Shown here one piece after another: positions 27,069 through 35,730 of a DNA stretch of 64,000 nucleotides. The DNA is taken from NCBI RefSeq assembly GCF_022531965.1, contig NZ_CP092831.1:1020001-1084000 (forward strand), read 5' to 3'. The notes under the pieces are model-generated. The model saw only the letters and a list, made by a program, of their open reading frames with translations, was not told the origin of the DNA and made no database searches. A program made the translations under genes and the position numbers. Source of the stretch: Paenibacillus peoriae. Its GTDB lineage: Bacteria; Bacillota; Bacilli; Paenibacillales; Paenibacillaceae. How positions within the stretch are numbered: position 1 is the first letter of the stretch; the number at the start of each line of letters is the position of its first letter.

Positions 27069-27959
27069 TTACAGTTGATCAGCAAAAAGCTGTTCTTTAA
27101 TATAAGCGACTGGCATCTCTTGGCCTGTCCACAGTTCGAAGGCTAATGCGCCCTGCCACAGCATCATGCCCAGACCGTTAATGGCGGTTGCACCTACGGA
27201 TTCAGCTTGTTCCATCAGCTTGGATTTAGCTGGGCTGTATACTACATCGGTTACAATCAGATCGGAACGAAGCATGGACACATCCTCAATTACACTTTTG
27301 CCTTCCAGCGGTTTCATACCCACACCTGTACCATTAGCGAAAATATGACTTGTAAGAATCTCTTCACGCAGCTTCTCCTGATTCTCTAATGCATAGATAT
27401 TCGCCTTGACTTGGGCATGTTTCATCTCTTCATTAATCATACGGACATTTTCTTCCGCCCGGGCAAAGAACTGGTCATTACGAGCGAAAATTGAAATTTC
27501 TGCGAGACCAGCTCGAGCGGCTTCAATAGCAATCGGCGTTGCAGCACCGCCTGAGCCGACGAGTGTCATTTTCTTACCTTTCAGATCAATACCGTTCTCC
27601 TGCAAGTTACGAACATAACCTGATCCATCTGTACTGTAGCCTTTCAGCTTACCATCCGTATTCACGACAGTGTTGACGGCACCTGTAAATTTAGCGCTGT
27701 CGTCTAGCTCGTCAAGATACTGGAGTATAGCTGTTTTGTTAGGCATGGACACGTTATAACCGCGTATGTTCAGAGCGCGCATCCCTCGTACGACCTCTTC
27801 AAGCTGTTCATTGCCTACTTCAAAGGCCATATACGCGTTATTTAGGCCCAGCTTTTCAAACGCAAGATTATGCATAGCCGGGGACAAAGAGTGTCCGATC
27901 GGTGTAGCTAGCAGTCCGATTAATTGTGTTCTTCCGTCAATACGTCCAGCATTTTTCAT
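27069..27959 (-). CDS. ydiB: Quinate/shikimate dehydrogenase (YdiB-like)
   Basis: A 296-aa shikimate dehydrogenase family enzyme. N-terminal substrate domain: GLLATPIGHSLSPAMHN and NVSMPNKTAI with the catalytic Lys; NAD-binding loop GSGGAATPIAIEA; C-terminal NGTGVGMKPLEG and GMMLWQGALAFELWTG. The loop after the glycine motif reads IFARNDQFF rather than the NRT of biosynthetic AroE, and the whole C-terminal block resembles E. coli YdiB. Start at 27959 follows GGAGG. It sits 29 bases after an MFS gene, probably in one operon, like ydiN-ydiB of E. coli. Confidence 0.9.
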   Translation of the reverse strand: MKNAGRIDGRTQLIGLLATPIGHSLSPAMHNLAFEKLGLNNAYMAFEVGNEQLEEVVRGMRALNIRGYNVSMPNKTAILQYLDELDDSAKFTGAVNTVVNTDGKLKGYSTDGSGYVRNLQENGIDLKGKKMTLVGSGGAATPIAIEAARAGLAEISIFARNDQFFARAEENVRMINEEMKHAQVKANIYALENQEKLREEILTSHIFANGTGVGMKPLEGKSVIEDVSMLRSDLIVTDVVYSPAKSKLMEQAESVGATAINGLGMMLWQGALAFELWTGQEMPVAYIKEQLFADQL

Positions 27960-27988
27960 GATATAAGCCTCCAAGTAACGTGTGTAGT

Positions 27989-29179
27989 TTAATGAAACAC
28001 TTTTTTATATCGATAAGCAACAAACACGGCCAGCAAAATACTGACTACAGCAATCGCAATATCCAGAATGAATACGGAGGTAATTCCCAGACTTTTGGAC
28101 ATGCTCCCGGTAGCCAAAGGCATCAGGATGAACGATAGGCTGGCTGCTATGTTTACGAGAGAAGTCGTAGTTCCTTTGTTCTTGCGGAAAAATTCCGTCA
28201 TTACCGTAAGGGCAATTTGGAATATGCCTGCGGTAGACAAGCCGATTAAGAATGAACTGATCAAGGTAGCGACAGGATTGTGCCATACAATTAAAGCCAG
28301 CAAAGAAAGTAGGGCAATAAGCGGATACACAATCATGACGGTAATGGGCTTAATGAATCTACCAAGTACCATAGCCAACAAAATAACGGAAACTAATGAA
28401 CCTATACTATAGTAGCTCAGCAGCTTAATAGCGCTGGCTTTGTCCATGCCAAGAGCCTCTTGTCCAAAGGTAGGAAGCCATAGCTGCACGATCATGAACA
28501 ATACAGTTGAAGTAAAACCGATAATAATCAGAGACAAACCTTCTTGCCAAAACTTAGGCTCGCTGTGGAACGAATCCGTTGATTGACCAGTCTCGGCTGG
28601 AGCCTTTTGTTCCTCGGCTTTGTGGTTGGGGAAAGCGGTCATTGACAAGAAAATCCCGTTCAGCAGATAAATTCCTGCTGGAATAAAGAAGGAATATCCA
28701 TAGAACATATCGTGATTAATAAAAAATGCAATCATGAAAGGAATAACAATGGCACCGATCGAGATGGATGCTTTGACTAGGACGGTTGCAGACCCGGCTT
28801 TTTTTCCGAACCCTTCAATGAGTGCGGGATAAGTCCCCGCATCCATCATCGAGTTGCAGAGCCCTGCGATAATGGCAAACACGAATGCCAACGTGTAGTT
28901 AGGTGCAAGCGGAATACCGATTAGGAAGATTAAATAAGCAAATGATGCAATAACAATGAGTGGTTTCCTTCCGTATTTATCTGACATTTTTCCGGCTACT
29001 CCGAGAGCGAGCAGTTTACCGATTCCAATCGCTGACACCAGATAGCCGATGGCTGCTTTATCCGTGTTCAATTGCACGGTCAGAAAGCTCATATTCGACG
29101 AGAGAATAACATTAATCATACCCAGAAGAAAATAGTTGATATAAAGCCCTGTTGCCATTCTGATATAAGGATTTTTCAT
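27989..29179 (-). CDS. MFS transporter (YdiN/YdiM-like)
   Basis: A 396-aa carrier with twelve hydrophobic segments and the MFS loop GKMSDKYGRKPL between TM2 and TM3. Start MKNPYIRMATG at 29179 follows GGGAG. It is a paralogue of the MFS gene at 30438 (shared MATGLYINYFLLG/VATGLYVNYLLFG start, PKFWQEGLSLI/PRFWQEGLCLI, MTEFFRKNKG/MSEFFSQRKG). Position next to the YdiB-type dehydrogenase and dehydroquinase suggests uptake of quinate or shikimate; this is inferred from context. Confidence 0.88.
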   Translation of the reverse strand: MKNPYIRMATGLYINYFLLGMINVILSSNMSFLTVQLNTDKAAIGYLVSAIGIGKLLALGVAGKMSDKYGRKPLIVIASFAYLIFLIGIPLAPNYTLAFVFAIIAGLCNSMMDAGTYPALIEGFGKKAGSATVLVKASISIGAIVIPFMIAFFINHDMFYGYSFFIPAGIYLLNGIFLSMTAFPNHKAEEQKAPAETGQSTDSFHSEPKFWQEGLSLIIIGFTSTVLFMIVQLWLPTFGQEALGMDKASAIKLLSYYSIGSLVSVILLAMVLGRFIKPITVMIVYPLIALLSLLALIVWHNPVATLISSFLIGLSTAGIFQIALTVMTEFFRKNKGTTTSLVNIAASLSFILMPLATGSMSKSLGITSVFILDIAIAVVSILLAVFVAYRYKKVFH

Positions 29180-29260
29180 AAGTGTAACTCCCAACATAAA
29201 TTTTAGATCAATGGCCTAGGTAGGCATCGTCCAGGTGTATTAAAGTACGCCCACAAACAA

Positions 29261-29274
29261 GTGAAAATATTCAC
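29261..29274. promoter_or_regulatory. Candidate operator, copy 1 (GTGAA-N4-TTCAC)
   Basis: GTGAAAATATTCAC lies between the divergent MFS and lysR genes. The same dyad occurs upstream of the second MFS gene (30381-30394), so it is probably the binding site of the local LysR regulator. Confidence 0.65.
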
Positions 29275-29395
29275 ATAATGTCTATGTCTTAATTATATAA
29301 GGGGTGTTATTATAAATCCAATGCATATTTTTATCGTTTTTCATAGTTTGGTTCTATAATTTAAAATATGAATTAAAGAAGGGAATTACATAATT

Positions 29396-30307
29396 ATGAA
29401 CCTGAAGCACTTACAATATTTTCGTGTACTTGCGGAGATGGAGCATTTTACTCAGGCAGCTATGCGGCTATGTATCACTCAACCCAGTTTAAGTCATGCG
29501 ATTTCAGAATTAGAAAAGGATTTGGGCGTTCATCTGTTTGAGAAGCAGGGGAGAAATATTCGGTTAAACAAATACGGACGATTTTTTCTGAAGTATGTGG
29601 AGCACGCGATGGATGAATTGGAAAAGGGGGAGCATAACTTACGGGAATTAGTGAGTCCAAGTCATGGTAATATAGATTTGGCGTTCATTTACACACTAGG
29701 TTCACACTTCATTCCAGCAATAATCCAAGCCTTTTCAGCTCTGGATGCCCGTAAAGACATTTCCTTTTCGTTTCACCAAGGGAATACGAACGATATTATT
29801 CAAGGCCTGAAGCAGGAACACTATGACGTGGCGTTCTGCTCTCACGTGGAAAATGAACCGGATGTGGAGTTTATTCCGTTGGCTCAGCAGGAACTGGTGG
29901 TCATTGTTTCGCCTGATCATCCACTGGCTTCTCTGGACCAAATTGATCTCAAGGATACAGCAGATTACCCGGTGATCTTCTTCAACAAAAAGAGTGGGGT
30001 TCGGCCCATTATTGAGAATTTGTTTGCCAAGGCGGGCGTTACGCCACAGATTATTTGCGAGATTGAAGAAGATACGGCAATGGCAGGACTGGTGTCTATC
30101 AATTACGGGATCGGAGTTATGCCCCGCATTTCATCGTTAGATTATTTTAACGTCAAAACATTGCCTATTATTAATCCAGAATACGAGCGTTTTATCTACC
30201 TAGCCAGCATTAAAAATAGATATTTATCCCCGGCAGTAGTGGACTTTCGGAACTTTGCATTAAGCTATGGCAAGGAGTTTTATCTGAAAACGCATCAGCG
30301 CGTCTAG
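29396..30307 (+). CDS. LysR-family transcriptional regulator
   Basis: A 303-aa regulator with an N-terminal winged helix (LKHLQYFRVLAEMEHFTQAA and QPSLSHAISELEKDLGVHLF) and a C-terminal periplasmic-binding-like effector domain (about 90-295). It lies between two divergent/parallel transport units of a quinate/shikimate locus and is the likely local activator, with a quinate-pathway intermediate as probable co-inducer. RBS GAAGGGAA lies upstream at slightly long spacing. Confidence 0.92.
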   Translation: MNLKHLQYFRVLAEMEHFTQAAMRLCITQPSLSHAISELEKDLGVHLFEKQGRNIRLNKYGRFFLKYVEHAMDELEKGEHNLRELVSPSHGNIDLAFIYTLGSHFIPAIIQAFSALDARKDISFSFHQGNTNDIIQGLKQEHYDVAFCSHVENEPDVEFIPLAQQELVVIVSPDHPLASLDQIDLKDTADYPVIFFNKKSGVRPIIENLFAKAGVTPQIICEIEEDTAMAGLVSINYGIGVMPRISSLDYFNVKTLPIINPEYERFIYLASIKNRYLSPAVVDFRNFALSYGKEFYLKTHQRV

Positions 30308-30380
30308 GCCGGGGTTCCGCAATATTTAAACTTGATAAATCTTAAAATGTGTTCTATACTTCATCATCGACACAGGTAAT

Positions 30381-30394
30381 GTGAAATGATTCAC
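30381..30394. promoter_or_regulatory. Candidate operator, copy 2 (GTGAA-N4-TTCAC)
   Basis: GTGAAATGATTCAC within the longer perfect-armed dyad ATGTGAA-N4-TTCACAT (30379-30396), about 45 bp before the second MFS gene. It matches copy 1. Confidence 0.68.
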
Positions 30395-30437
30395 ATTTTT
30401 AATACTACAAGACTTACTTACAAAAGCAGGTGAATTC

Positions 30438-31700
30438 ATGATGAAACGTTCTTCTTTTCCAGTGGCGACAGGACTTTATGTAAACTATCTTTTGTTCGGC
30501 ATGTTTAATATTATGCTGGCGTCACACATGTCCTTTTTAACAGAGCATTTGCATACAGATCAGGCGGGCATCAGTCTCTTGGTTTCTGCGATGGGATTTG
30601 GCAGGCTGTTTACGCTGTACATATCCGGGGTGCTCTCCGACCGTTATGGTCGCAAGCCGTTTATTGTGGCAGCAGGGCTACTGATGGCTGTATTCCTGGT
30701 CGGTATACCGCTAAGCCCCAGCTTTGAGATGGCGATTGTGCTGGCTGTGCTGGCAGGCGTAGCGAATTCCTTTCTTGATTCAGGCACTTATCCAGCGCTG
30801 ATCGAAGCTTTTCCCCAATCCTCTGGTTCGGCTACAGTGTTGGTGAGAGGTTTCATATCCATCGGGGCGGCATTTTTACCGTTAATGATTATCTTTTTTA
30901 TGAATCACGACATTTTCTACGGGTTCTCTTTCTTTTTACCTGCCCTCATATTTGCTTTGAATGCAATGTACTTATTCAAGATGAAGTTCCCAGACATGCG
31001 GGTTCAGTCACCCAAGGAGTCCGTTGGTGATACTTCTGTATCAAGCGTTGAGCAAGCGGGAAAATTGGAGGCAAATGACCGGAGTAAGCCACGGTTTTGG
31101 CAGGAAGGGCTATGCCTTATCTTGCTCGGATTTACGGGACCAACCTTGCTTTATATTGTGCAGTTATGGCTTCCTACTTTTGGACAACAGTTTATCGGTA
31201 TGACCGAATCAGAGTCTCTCAGATTATTAGTTTATTATAATATGGGTTCGCTGGTTTCCGTGTTTGTATTGGTCATTGTGTTAAGAAAATGGGTTAAACC
31301 TGTTCATATTATCCTTATTTATCCATGTATTTCCTTATTGGCTTTTGGAGCGCTTCTCCTTTTCAAGTCAGGGGCTGCAGCCATTATTTGTGCGAGTGTT
31401 ATCGGGTTTTCAATATCAGGTGTACTTCAGCTGACATTAACCGTAATGAGTGAATTTTTTAGTCAACGAAAAGGCCAGATTACCGGGTTTGTTTATACAG
31501 CAACCTCGCTGTCATACACGATTATTCCCGTGTTTACAGGCTTTCTGTTGAAGCATTCTCAGATATCGAGTGTTTTTATGCTAGCTATTATTGTGAATGT
31601 GCTAGGGATTGTACTGGCGGTGTTTGTTAATGTTCGGTACAGTTTGGTTTTTCCAGCAATTCGCAAATTGTCGCCTAAAATCGTGCTTGAACCTAAATAA
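30438..31700 (+). CDS. MFS transporter, paralogue of the 27989 gene
   Basis: A 420-aa carrier with twelve hydrophobic segments and the loop SGVLSDRYGRKPF. A longer hydrophilic central loop (about residues 195-215) separates its halves. It is clearly homologous to the MFS gene on the other side of lysR. Two starts, ATG 30438 or the next ATG, are possible; AGGTG lies upstream. It is followed by aroD after 103 bases. Two related carriers at one locus may split quinate, shikimate or dehydroshikimate uptake. Confidence 0.88.
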   Translation: MMKRSSFPVATGLYVNYLLFGMFNIMLASHMSFLTEHLHTDQAGISLLVSAMGFGRLFTLYISGVLSDRYGRKPFIVAAGLLMAVFLVGIPLSPSFEMAIVLAVLAGVANSFLDSGTYPALIEAFPQSSGSATVLVRGFISIGAAFLPLMIIFFMNHDIFYGFSFFLPALIFALNAMYLFKMKFPDMRVQSPKESVGDTSVSSVEQAGKLEANDRSKPRFWQEGLCLILLGFTGPTLLYIVQLWLPTFGQQFIGMTESESLRLLVYYNMGSLVSVFVLVIVLRKWVKPVHIILIYPCISLLAFGALLLFKSGAAAIICASVIGFSISGVLQLTLTVMSEFFSQRKGQITGFVYTATSLSYTIIPVFTGFLLKHSQISSVFMLAIIVNVLGIVLAVFVNVRYSLVFPAIRKLSPKIVLEPK

Positions 31701-31803
31701 TTGACGACTGGATCTAATCATCTGCATGCTTATTCAGAATGCGTTATACTATGAATTATTGTGAATGTTCGACTTGAAATTGTAATTTGGGAGTGAGATA
31801 GAG

Positions 31804-32568
31804 ATGGCTAAAATCGTAAAGGTGAAGGATGTTCTGATCGGTGAAGGAGCGCCAAAAATTTGTGTGCCCATGGTGGGAGAAACGTTGGAGCAGTTGAAGG
31901 AAGAAGCTACTTATTTGCGTACGCTCGACCTGGATATCGTAGAGTGGAGAGTCGATTTTTTCGAGCATGTGGAGGATTTGGAAAAGGTAAAAGCTGCCTT
32001 ACATGAAATTCGGTCTATTTTAGCAAATGTTCCGCTCGTATTTACGTTCCGTAGCGCTCGGGAAGGCGGAGAAAAGGAAATCAGTGCGGCGAGTTATGTG
32101 GAATTGAACCGTACGGTAGCCGAAACGGGGCAAGTCGAACTTATTGATGTAGAGCTTTTTAATGAGGAAGCCGATGTGAAGACGCTGGTAGAAGCAGCAC
32201 ATAAGCATAACGTGTATGTGATTATATCTAATCATGATTTTCATAAGACGCCGTCGAAGGAGGAGATTGTGTCCCGGTTACGTAAGGCGCAGGAATTGGG
32301 AGGCGATCTGCCTAAGATAGCAGTGATGCCGACCAATACAGCCGATGTGCTCACTTTGCTGGATGCCACGCGTACTATGGCAGAAGAGCATGCAGATCGG
32401 CCGATTATTACGATGTCGATGGCGGGGAAAGGTGTCGTGAGCCGCCTGACCGGAGAACTGTTTGGTTCGGCTTTGACCTTTGGTGCCGCTAAGAAAGCTT
32501 CCGCACCGGGGCAGATTCCTGTCACTGAACTGAGAGAGATATTGACGGTGCTGCATAGCCATTCTTAA
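31804..32568 (+). CDS. aroD: Type I 3-dehydroquinate dehydratase
   Basis: A 254-aa TIM-barrel enzyme that forms a Schiff base. Catalytic residues by alignment to the family: Glu47 and Arg49 (EWRVDFFE), His144 (ISNHDFHKTP) and Lys171 (PKIAVMPTN); also SMAGKGVVSRLTGELFGS. It interconverts 3-dehydroquinate and 3-dehydroshikimate and can serve synthesis or quinate breakdown. RBS GGGAGTGAG lies upstream. With YdiB and the MFS carriers it matches the E. coli ydiN-ydiB-aroD arrangement. Confidence 0.95.
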   Translation: MAKIVKVKDVLIGEGAPKICVPMVGETLEQLKEEATYLRTLDLDIVEWRVDFFEHVEDLEKVKAALHEIRSILANVPLVFTFRSAREGGEKEISAASYVELNRTVAETGQVELIDVELFNEEADVKTLVEAAHKHNVYVIISNHDFHKTPSKEEIVSRLRKAQELGGDLPKIAVMPTNTADVLTLLDATRTMAEEHADRPIITMSMAGKGVVSRLTGELFGSALTFGAAKKASAPGQIPVTELREILTVLHSHS

Positions 32569-32611
32569 AAGACGGATGGCATGCTCGCCAGTCAGTAATA
32601 TATCCGCAGTG

Positions 32612-32667
32612 AACCAAAAAGGAGGGCCCCCATGCGATAAGCATGCTGGAGCCCTCCTTTTTGGTGT
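32612..32667. terminator. Bidirectional terminator between aroD and aroK
   Basis: ACCAAAAAGGAGGGC pairs with GCCCTCCTTTTTGGT, with an inner CATGC/GCATG stem. T runs on both strands serve the convergent genes. Confidence 0.9.
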
Positions 32668-32672
32668 AACTC

Positions 32673-33254
32673 TTAATTCAATCCCCGAGTAGGTTCATAT
32701 AACTCCCAACCTAGATTCAGCGTTTGAATAATATAGTCTGCGACTTCTTCCGCATCCAACTGATCTGTATCGATCTTGGAGTGATTCACCGCGTAGATGT
32801 CCTGTCTGGAACGGAATAAATCCTCAATTTCCCCTAAAGTCTTGTTTTGTAGATTAGGACGGGTGTCAATCAGCATCTTGAGCCGATCTTTCCAGGAATC
32901 CCAATTTAAATCCAAGAAGAAAACAATCGATGAAGCCAAACAAGCTTGCTTCACCTCTTCCTGTAAAAATGCACCACCGCCAACGGAAATGATTTTAAGG
33001 CGTGTGTTGCTGCACAGCTTCAAAATATGCTCTTTTTCAATCTCACGGAAACGCTTCTCTCCATAAGTCTTGAAAATCTCTGTTGTTGGCATGTTGTACT
33101 CTTGTTCAATCTCCTGGTCAATGTCCACGAAATCGCGATACAGCTTGCGCGCTAGATGGGAACCGATCGTTGTTTTACCTACACCCATAAAGCCGATGAG
33201 CACAATATTTTGTTCTTTTAATGGAATCTCACTATTGTTTTGCACGATAACCAC
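32673..33254 (-). CDS. aroK: Shikimate kinase
   Basis: A 193-aa kinase. P-loop IGFMGVGKTTIGSHLA (residues 20-35), shikimate-site DIDQEIE and EKRFREIE, the SVGGGAFL loop (GGG), and the lid DTRPNLQ. The start is GTG at 33254 with a GGTGAG site upstream. It phosphorylates shikimate for chorismate synthesis, so imported shikimate could feed the biosynthetic pathway rather than be burned. The C-terminus is slightly longer than in many AroK proteins. Confidence 0.92.
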   Translation of the reverse strand: MVIVQNNSEIPLKEQNIVLIGFMGVGKTTIGSHLARKLYRDFVDIDQEIEQEYNMPTTEIFKTYGEKRFREIEKEHILKLCSNTRLKIISVGGGAFLQEEVKQACLASSIVFFLDLNWDSWKDRLKMLIDTRPNLQNKTLGEIEDLFRSRQDIYAVNHSKIDTDQLDAEEVADYIIQTLNLGWELYEPTRGLN

Positions 33255-33570
33255 TCTTTTCTCACCAGTAATGTTGAGATGTAACGCTTCAAAGCACTAA
33301 ATACATTATACGTTCATCAAACGTGTCATTCAATAGTATAGATCACATCAGCAATGAGGTATACGATAAAAGGGACTCTGAATACCAATTAAGTGATAAA
33401 CAGCAGGCAAACGAAACAAGGTATTCAAGTATTGTTTAATGTGTAAATTGAAGAAAAACAAACTTGTACAAGTATAAAAGAGGCAATTTTATGTACTAAA
33501 TTGAAAAAAAGGACATATTTTGCCGAGAAATATATTGAAATTACTGGAAGTGTGATTATAATAGAATTAT

Positions 33571-33607
33571 ACAAATTGTAAATGTAATCGCTCTATTTAC
33601 AATTTGT
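33571..33607. repeat. Perfect 13-bp inverted repeat in the pectate lyase upstream region
   Basis: ACAAATTGTAAAT (33571-33583) and ATTTACAATTTGT (33595-33607) enclose 11 bases. There is no T run after it on either strand. The surrounding 500 bases (33301-33799) are AT-rich and contain no gene I can support. It could be a large operator or an RNA hairpin. Confidence 0.75.
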
Positions 33608-33799
33608 GCTTTATATAATTTATGAGACAAAATTACTTTGAACCAAAAACCAAGTATACATATGCAAATAGTTGAATGATGCTTTATAGACGTGTATCGG
33701 TCATTGGGTTCATTGTGCGAAGGTGGTGATACGGTCTACACGTTCTAGTCAACGAAGAGTTGGAACAATGAAAAATATCTACGAGAGGGATGAATTGAC

Positions 33800-34492
33800 A
33801 TGAAAACAAACACAGCTAACGTATTGAAAAAGGGAATCAGTATCGCTTTATCAGGAATGTTGGTCGCCTTATTTGTCGGCAATTATTCTGCACATGCAGC
33901 TCCAGAAGTCGTCCATAAGACTATACTTGTTAAAGCAGGAGAAGTTTACGATGGTAAAGGCAAGACTGTAGTGGCTGATCCCGATACCTTGGGAGACGGA
34001 AGCCAGAAAGAGGCTCAGAAGCCTATCTTTAAGCTTGAAAATAATGCAACACTGAAAAATGTGATCATCGCTGCCCCTGCTGCGGATGGTGTGCATGTAT
34101 ATGGCAACGGCACAATCTCCAACGTAACGTGGGAGGATGTCGGTGAAGATGCGTTGACGCTTAAAGAACCAGGTACGGTAAACATTACGGGCGGTGGAGC
34201 GTTCCACGCATATGATAAAGTGTTCCAAATTAATGCCGAAGGCACGATTAACATTAAAAACTTTAGAGCCGATGATATCGGTAAGCTGGTTCGCCAACTT
34301 GGGGGCTCTACATTTAGAGTGAATATGACTTTGGATAACTCGGATATTTCCAACGTGAAGGATTCGATCCTGAGATCGGACGGTCCTAACAGCAAAGCTA
34401 AAATTACGAATACTCGTTATCATAATGTAAAACAATTGTTCAAAGGTTTTAAATCCAGTAATACGAGCGAGTCCGGCAATACTCAATATTAA
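33800..34492 (+). CDS. Secreted pectate lyase, polysaccharide lyase family 3
   Basis: A 230-aa exported enzyme. The signal peptide ends at SAHAAPE (about residue 33). The mature right-handed beta-helix shows family 3 landmarks: [47 protein letters not shown], and [20 protein letters not shown]. The acidic residues in EDVGEDAL are the usual calcium site. It cleaves pectate by beta-elimination, fitting a plant-associated Paenibacillus. RBS GAGAGGGAT lies upstream; a terminator follows. Confidence 0.94.
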   Translation: MKTNTANVLKKGISIALSGMLVALFVGNYSAHAAPEVVHKTILVKAGEVYDGKGKTVVADPDTLGDGSQKEAQKPIFKLENNATLKNVIIAAPAADGVHVYGNGTISNVTWEDVGEDALTLKEPGTVNITGGGAFHAYDKVFQINAEGTINIKNFRADDIGKLVRQLGGSTFRVNMTLDNSDISNVKDSILRSDGPNSKAKITNTRYHNVKQLFKGFKSSNTSESGNTQY

Positions 34493-34532
34493 TTGGTATA
34501 GAATAGAGTAAGGATAGGAGTGCGGATGTGAT

Positions 34533-34581
34533 AAGGGGCTGCCCAACAGGTCGTATGATCTGCTTGGACAAGCCCCTTTTT
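34533..34581 (+). terminator. Rho-independent terminator of the pectate lyase gene
   Basis: AAGGGGCT pairs with AGCCCCTT, plus inner CCAA/TTGG pairs, followed by TTTTT. Its position argues against translation of the downstream gene starting at 34528. Confidence 0.85.
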
Positions 34582-34680
34582 GGGTGCAATGAGTTACCCC
34601 TAGATGATCTGGGCTTCGTTCGGAACGAGGACTGTGATATGATCGTGCTATTACATTTTATACAAAAAAGTTGGGTAGCT

Positions 34681-35676
34681 ATGAATCCTCTTTATCAATA
34701 TGTGAATGTTGACGGCACTTTGAATGATACGCTGGTGCAGAATCGTGAAATTTTATATACAGGTACGAATGGTCGACATGTGGAACGTTTTTACGTGTCT
34801 TCCTCTGAAAGTTATATATTCAAACCGCTAACCAATGATGATCAGAAGGGGCGGGAGAGATGGGTGTATGAGCATGTGCTTCCTGCGTTATCACCGATCT
34901 ATCCCCGATTGCTAGCCTGGTCTGATGCAGGTGTGGATGGCGGAGAAGAATGGATGGTTTTTGAGGATCTTGGTCCGTTACATCATCTACACGCAGACGA
35001 AACTTTATTGCGAGCTGTTAGACTTGTTGCATGGTGGCATGCTTTGCCGACGGATCGTTTTGCTGGGATACCGCTGCGGGGACCAAAGCCACTCATTCAG
35101 GAGATGGTTTCCGAGCTATACACGCGCAAGCCGGATGTGTTACAGCTTTGCAGCTCACTAGGATTATCTAAGCAACAGATGCAGCGTATGTATGTACAGC
35201 TGGAGCATGTATCTTTTTCACAGCAGCTTGTACTGTCTCATGGTGATCTTCATCCGGGGAACTATGCGCTGAGCGGGGAACGGCTTATGGTGCTGGATTG
35301 GGAGCATACTCATCTGAACACACCGCTGTGGGATGTATATCACCTGATCGACATGTCCCATCCGTTGTTTCCCCGACGCATGACGTCCGAATTGCGTATT
35401 CGTATACTGGACACCTACGTGGAGCAGCTGGAGCTGTTGGGGATAAGAGTGGATCGAACGGCTTTTATGCTGGAATATGGCATGTTTGCTGTGGTATTTT
35501 CGCTCTGGATGCTGTTGTTAATCACAAGTGATTTGCAAAGGATTGGAACGCACCTGCATAGAAACGGCGACAAATGGTCAAAAGAGCAATTAGAGTCCCA
35601 GTTGGACGAAACGTTAGCCTGTTTGAACCAGTGTGCTGCGATGATGGATTGGGGACAAGCCCAGCGATGTAGATAG
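34681..35676 (+). CDS. Aminoglycoside-phosphotransferase-like kinase
   Basis: A 331-aa protein with the APH/choline kinase fold: VFEDLGPLH (hinge), VLSHGDLHPGNYAL (Brenner motif with catalytic Asp and Asn), and VLDWEHTHLNTPLWDVYHL (metal-binding Asp). Start MNPLYQYV at 34681 is a choice; ATG at 34639 has a slightly better GAGG site. A longer frame from 34528 would run through a terminator and is unlikely. The substrate is unknown; CotS-like and small-molecule kinases share this pattern. A glycosyltransferase gene follows after 54 bases. Confidence 0.82.
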   Translation: MNPLYQYVNVDGTLNDTLVQNREILYTGTNGRHVERFYVSSSESYIFKPLTNDDQKGRERWVYEHVLPALSPIYPRLLAWSDAGVDGGEEWMVFEDLGPLHHLHADETLLRAVRLVAWWHALPTDRFAGIPLRGPKPLIQEMVSELYTRKPDVLQLCSSLGLSKQQMQRMYVQLEHVSFSQQLVLSHGDLHPGNYALSGERLMVLDWEHTHLNTPLWDVYHLIDMSHPLFPRRMTSELRIRILDTYVEQLELLGIRVDRTAFMLEYGMFAVVFSLWMLLLITSDLQRIGTHLHRNGDKWSKEQLESQLDETLACLNQCAAMMDWGQAQRCR

Positions 35677-35730
35677 TAGCTTAAGACATAGACTGTATTT
35701 AGTTAGCCAAAGAAGGTAGGGAATATATCC

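Noticed and set aside
34528..34680. Longer N-terminus for the phosphotransferase-like kinase
   Set aside because: The extension would be translated through the pectate lyase terminator hairpin and has no family similarity.
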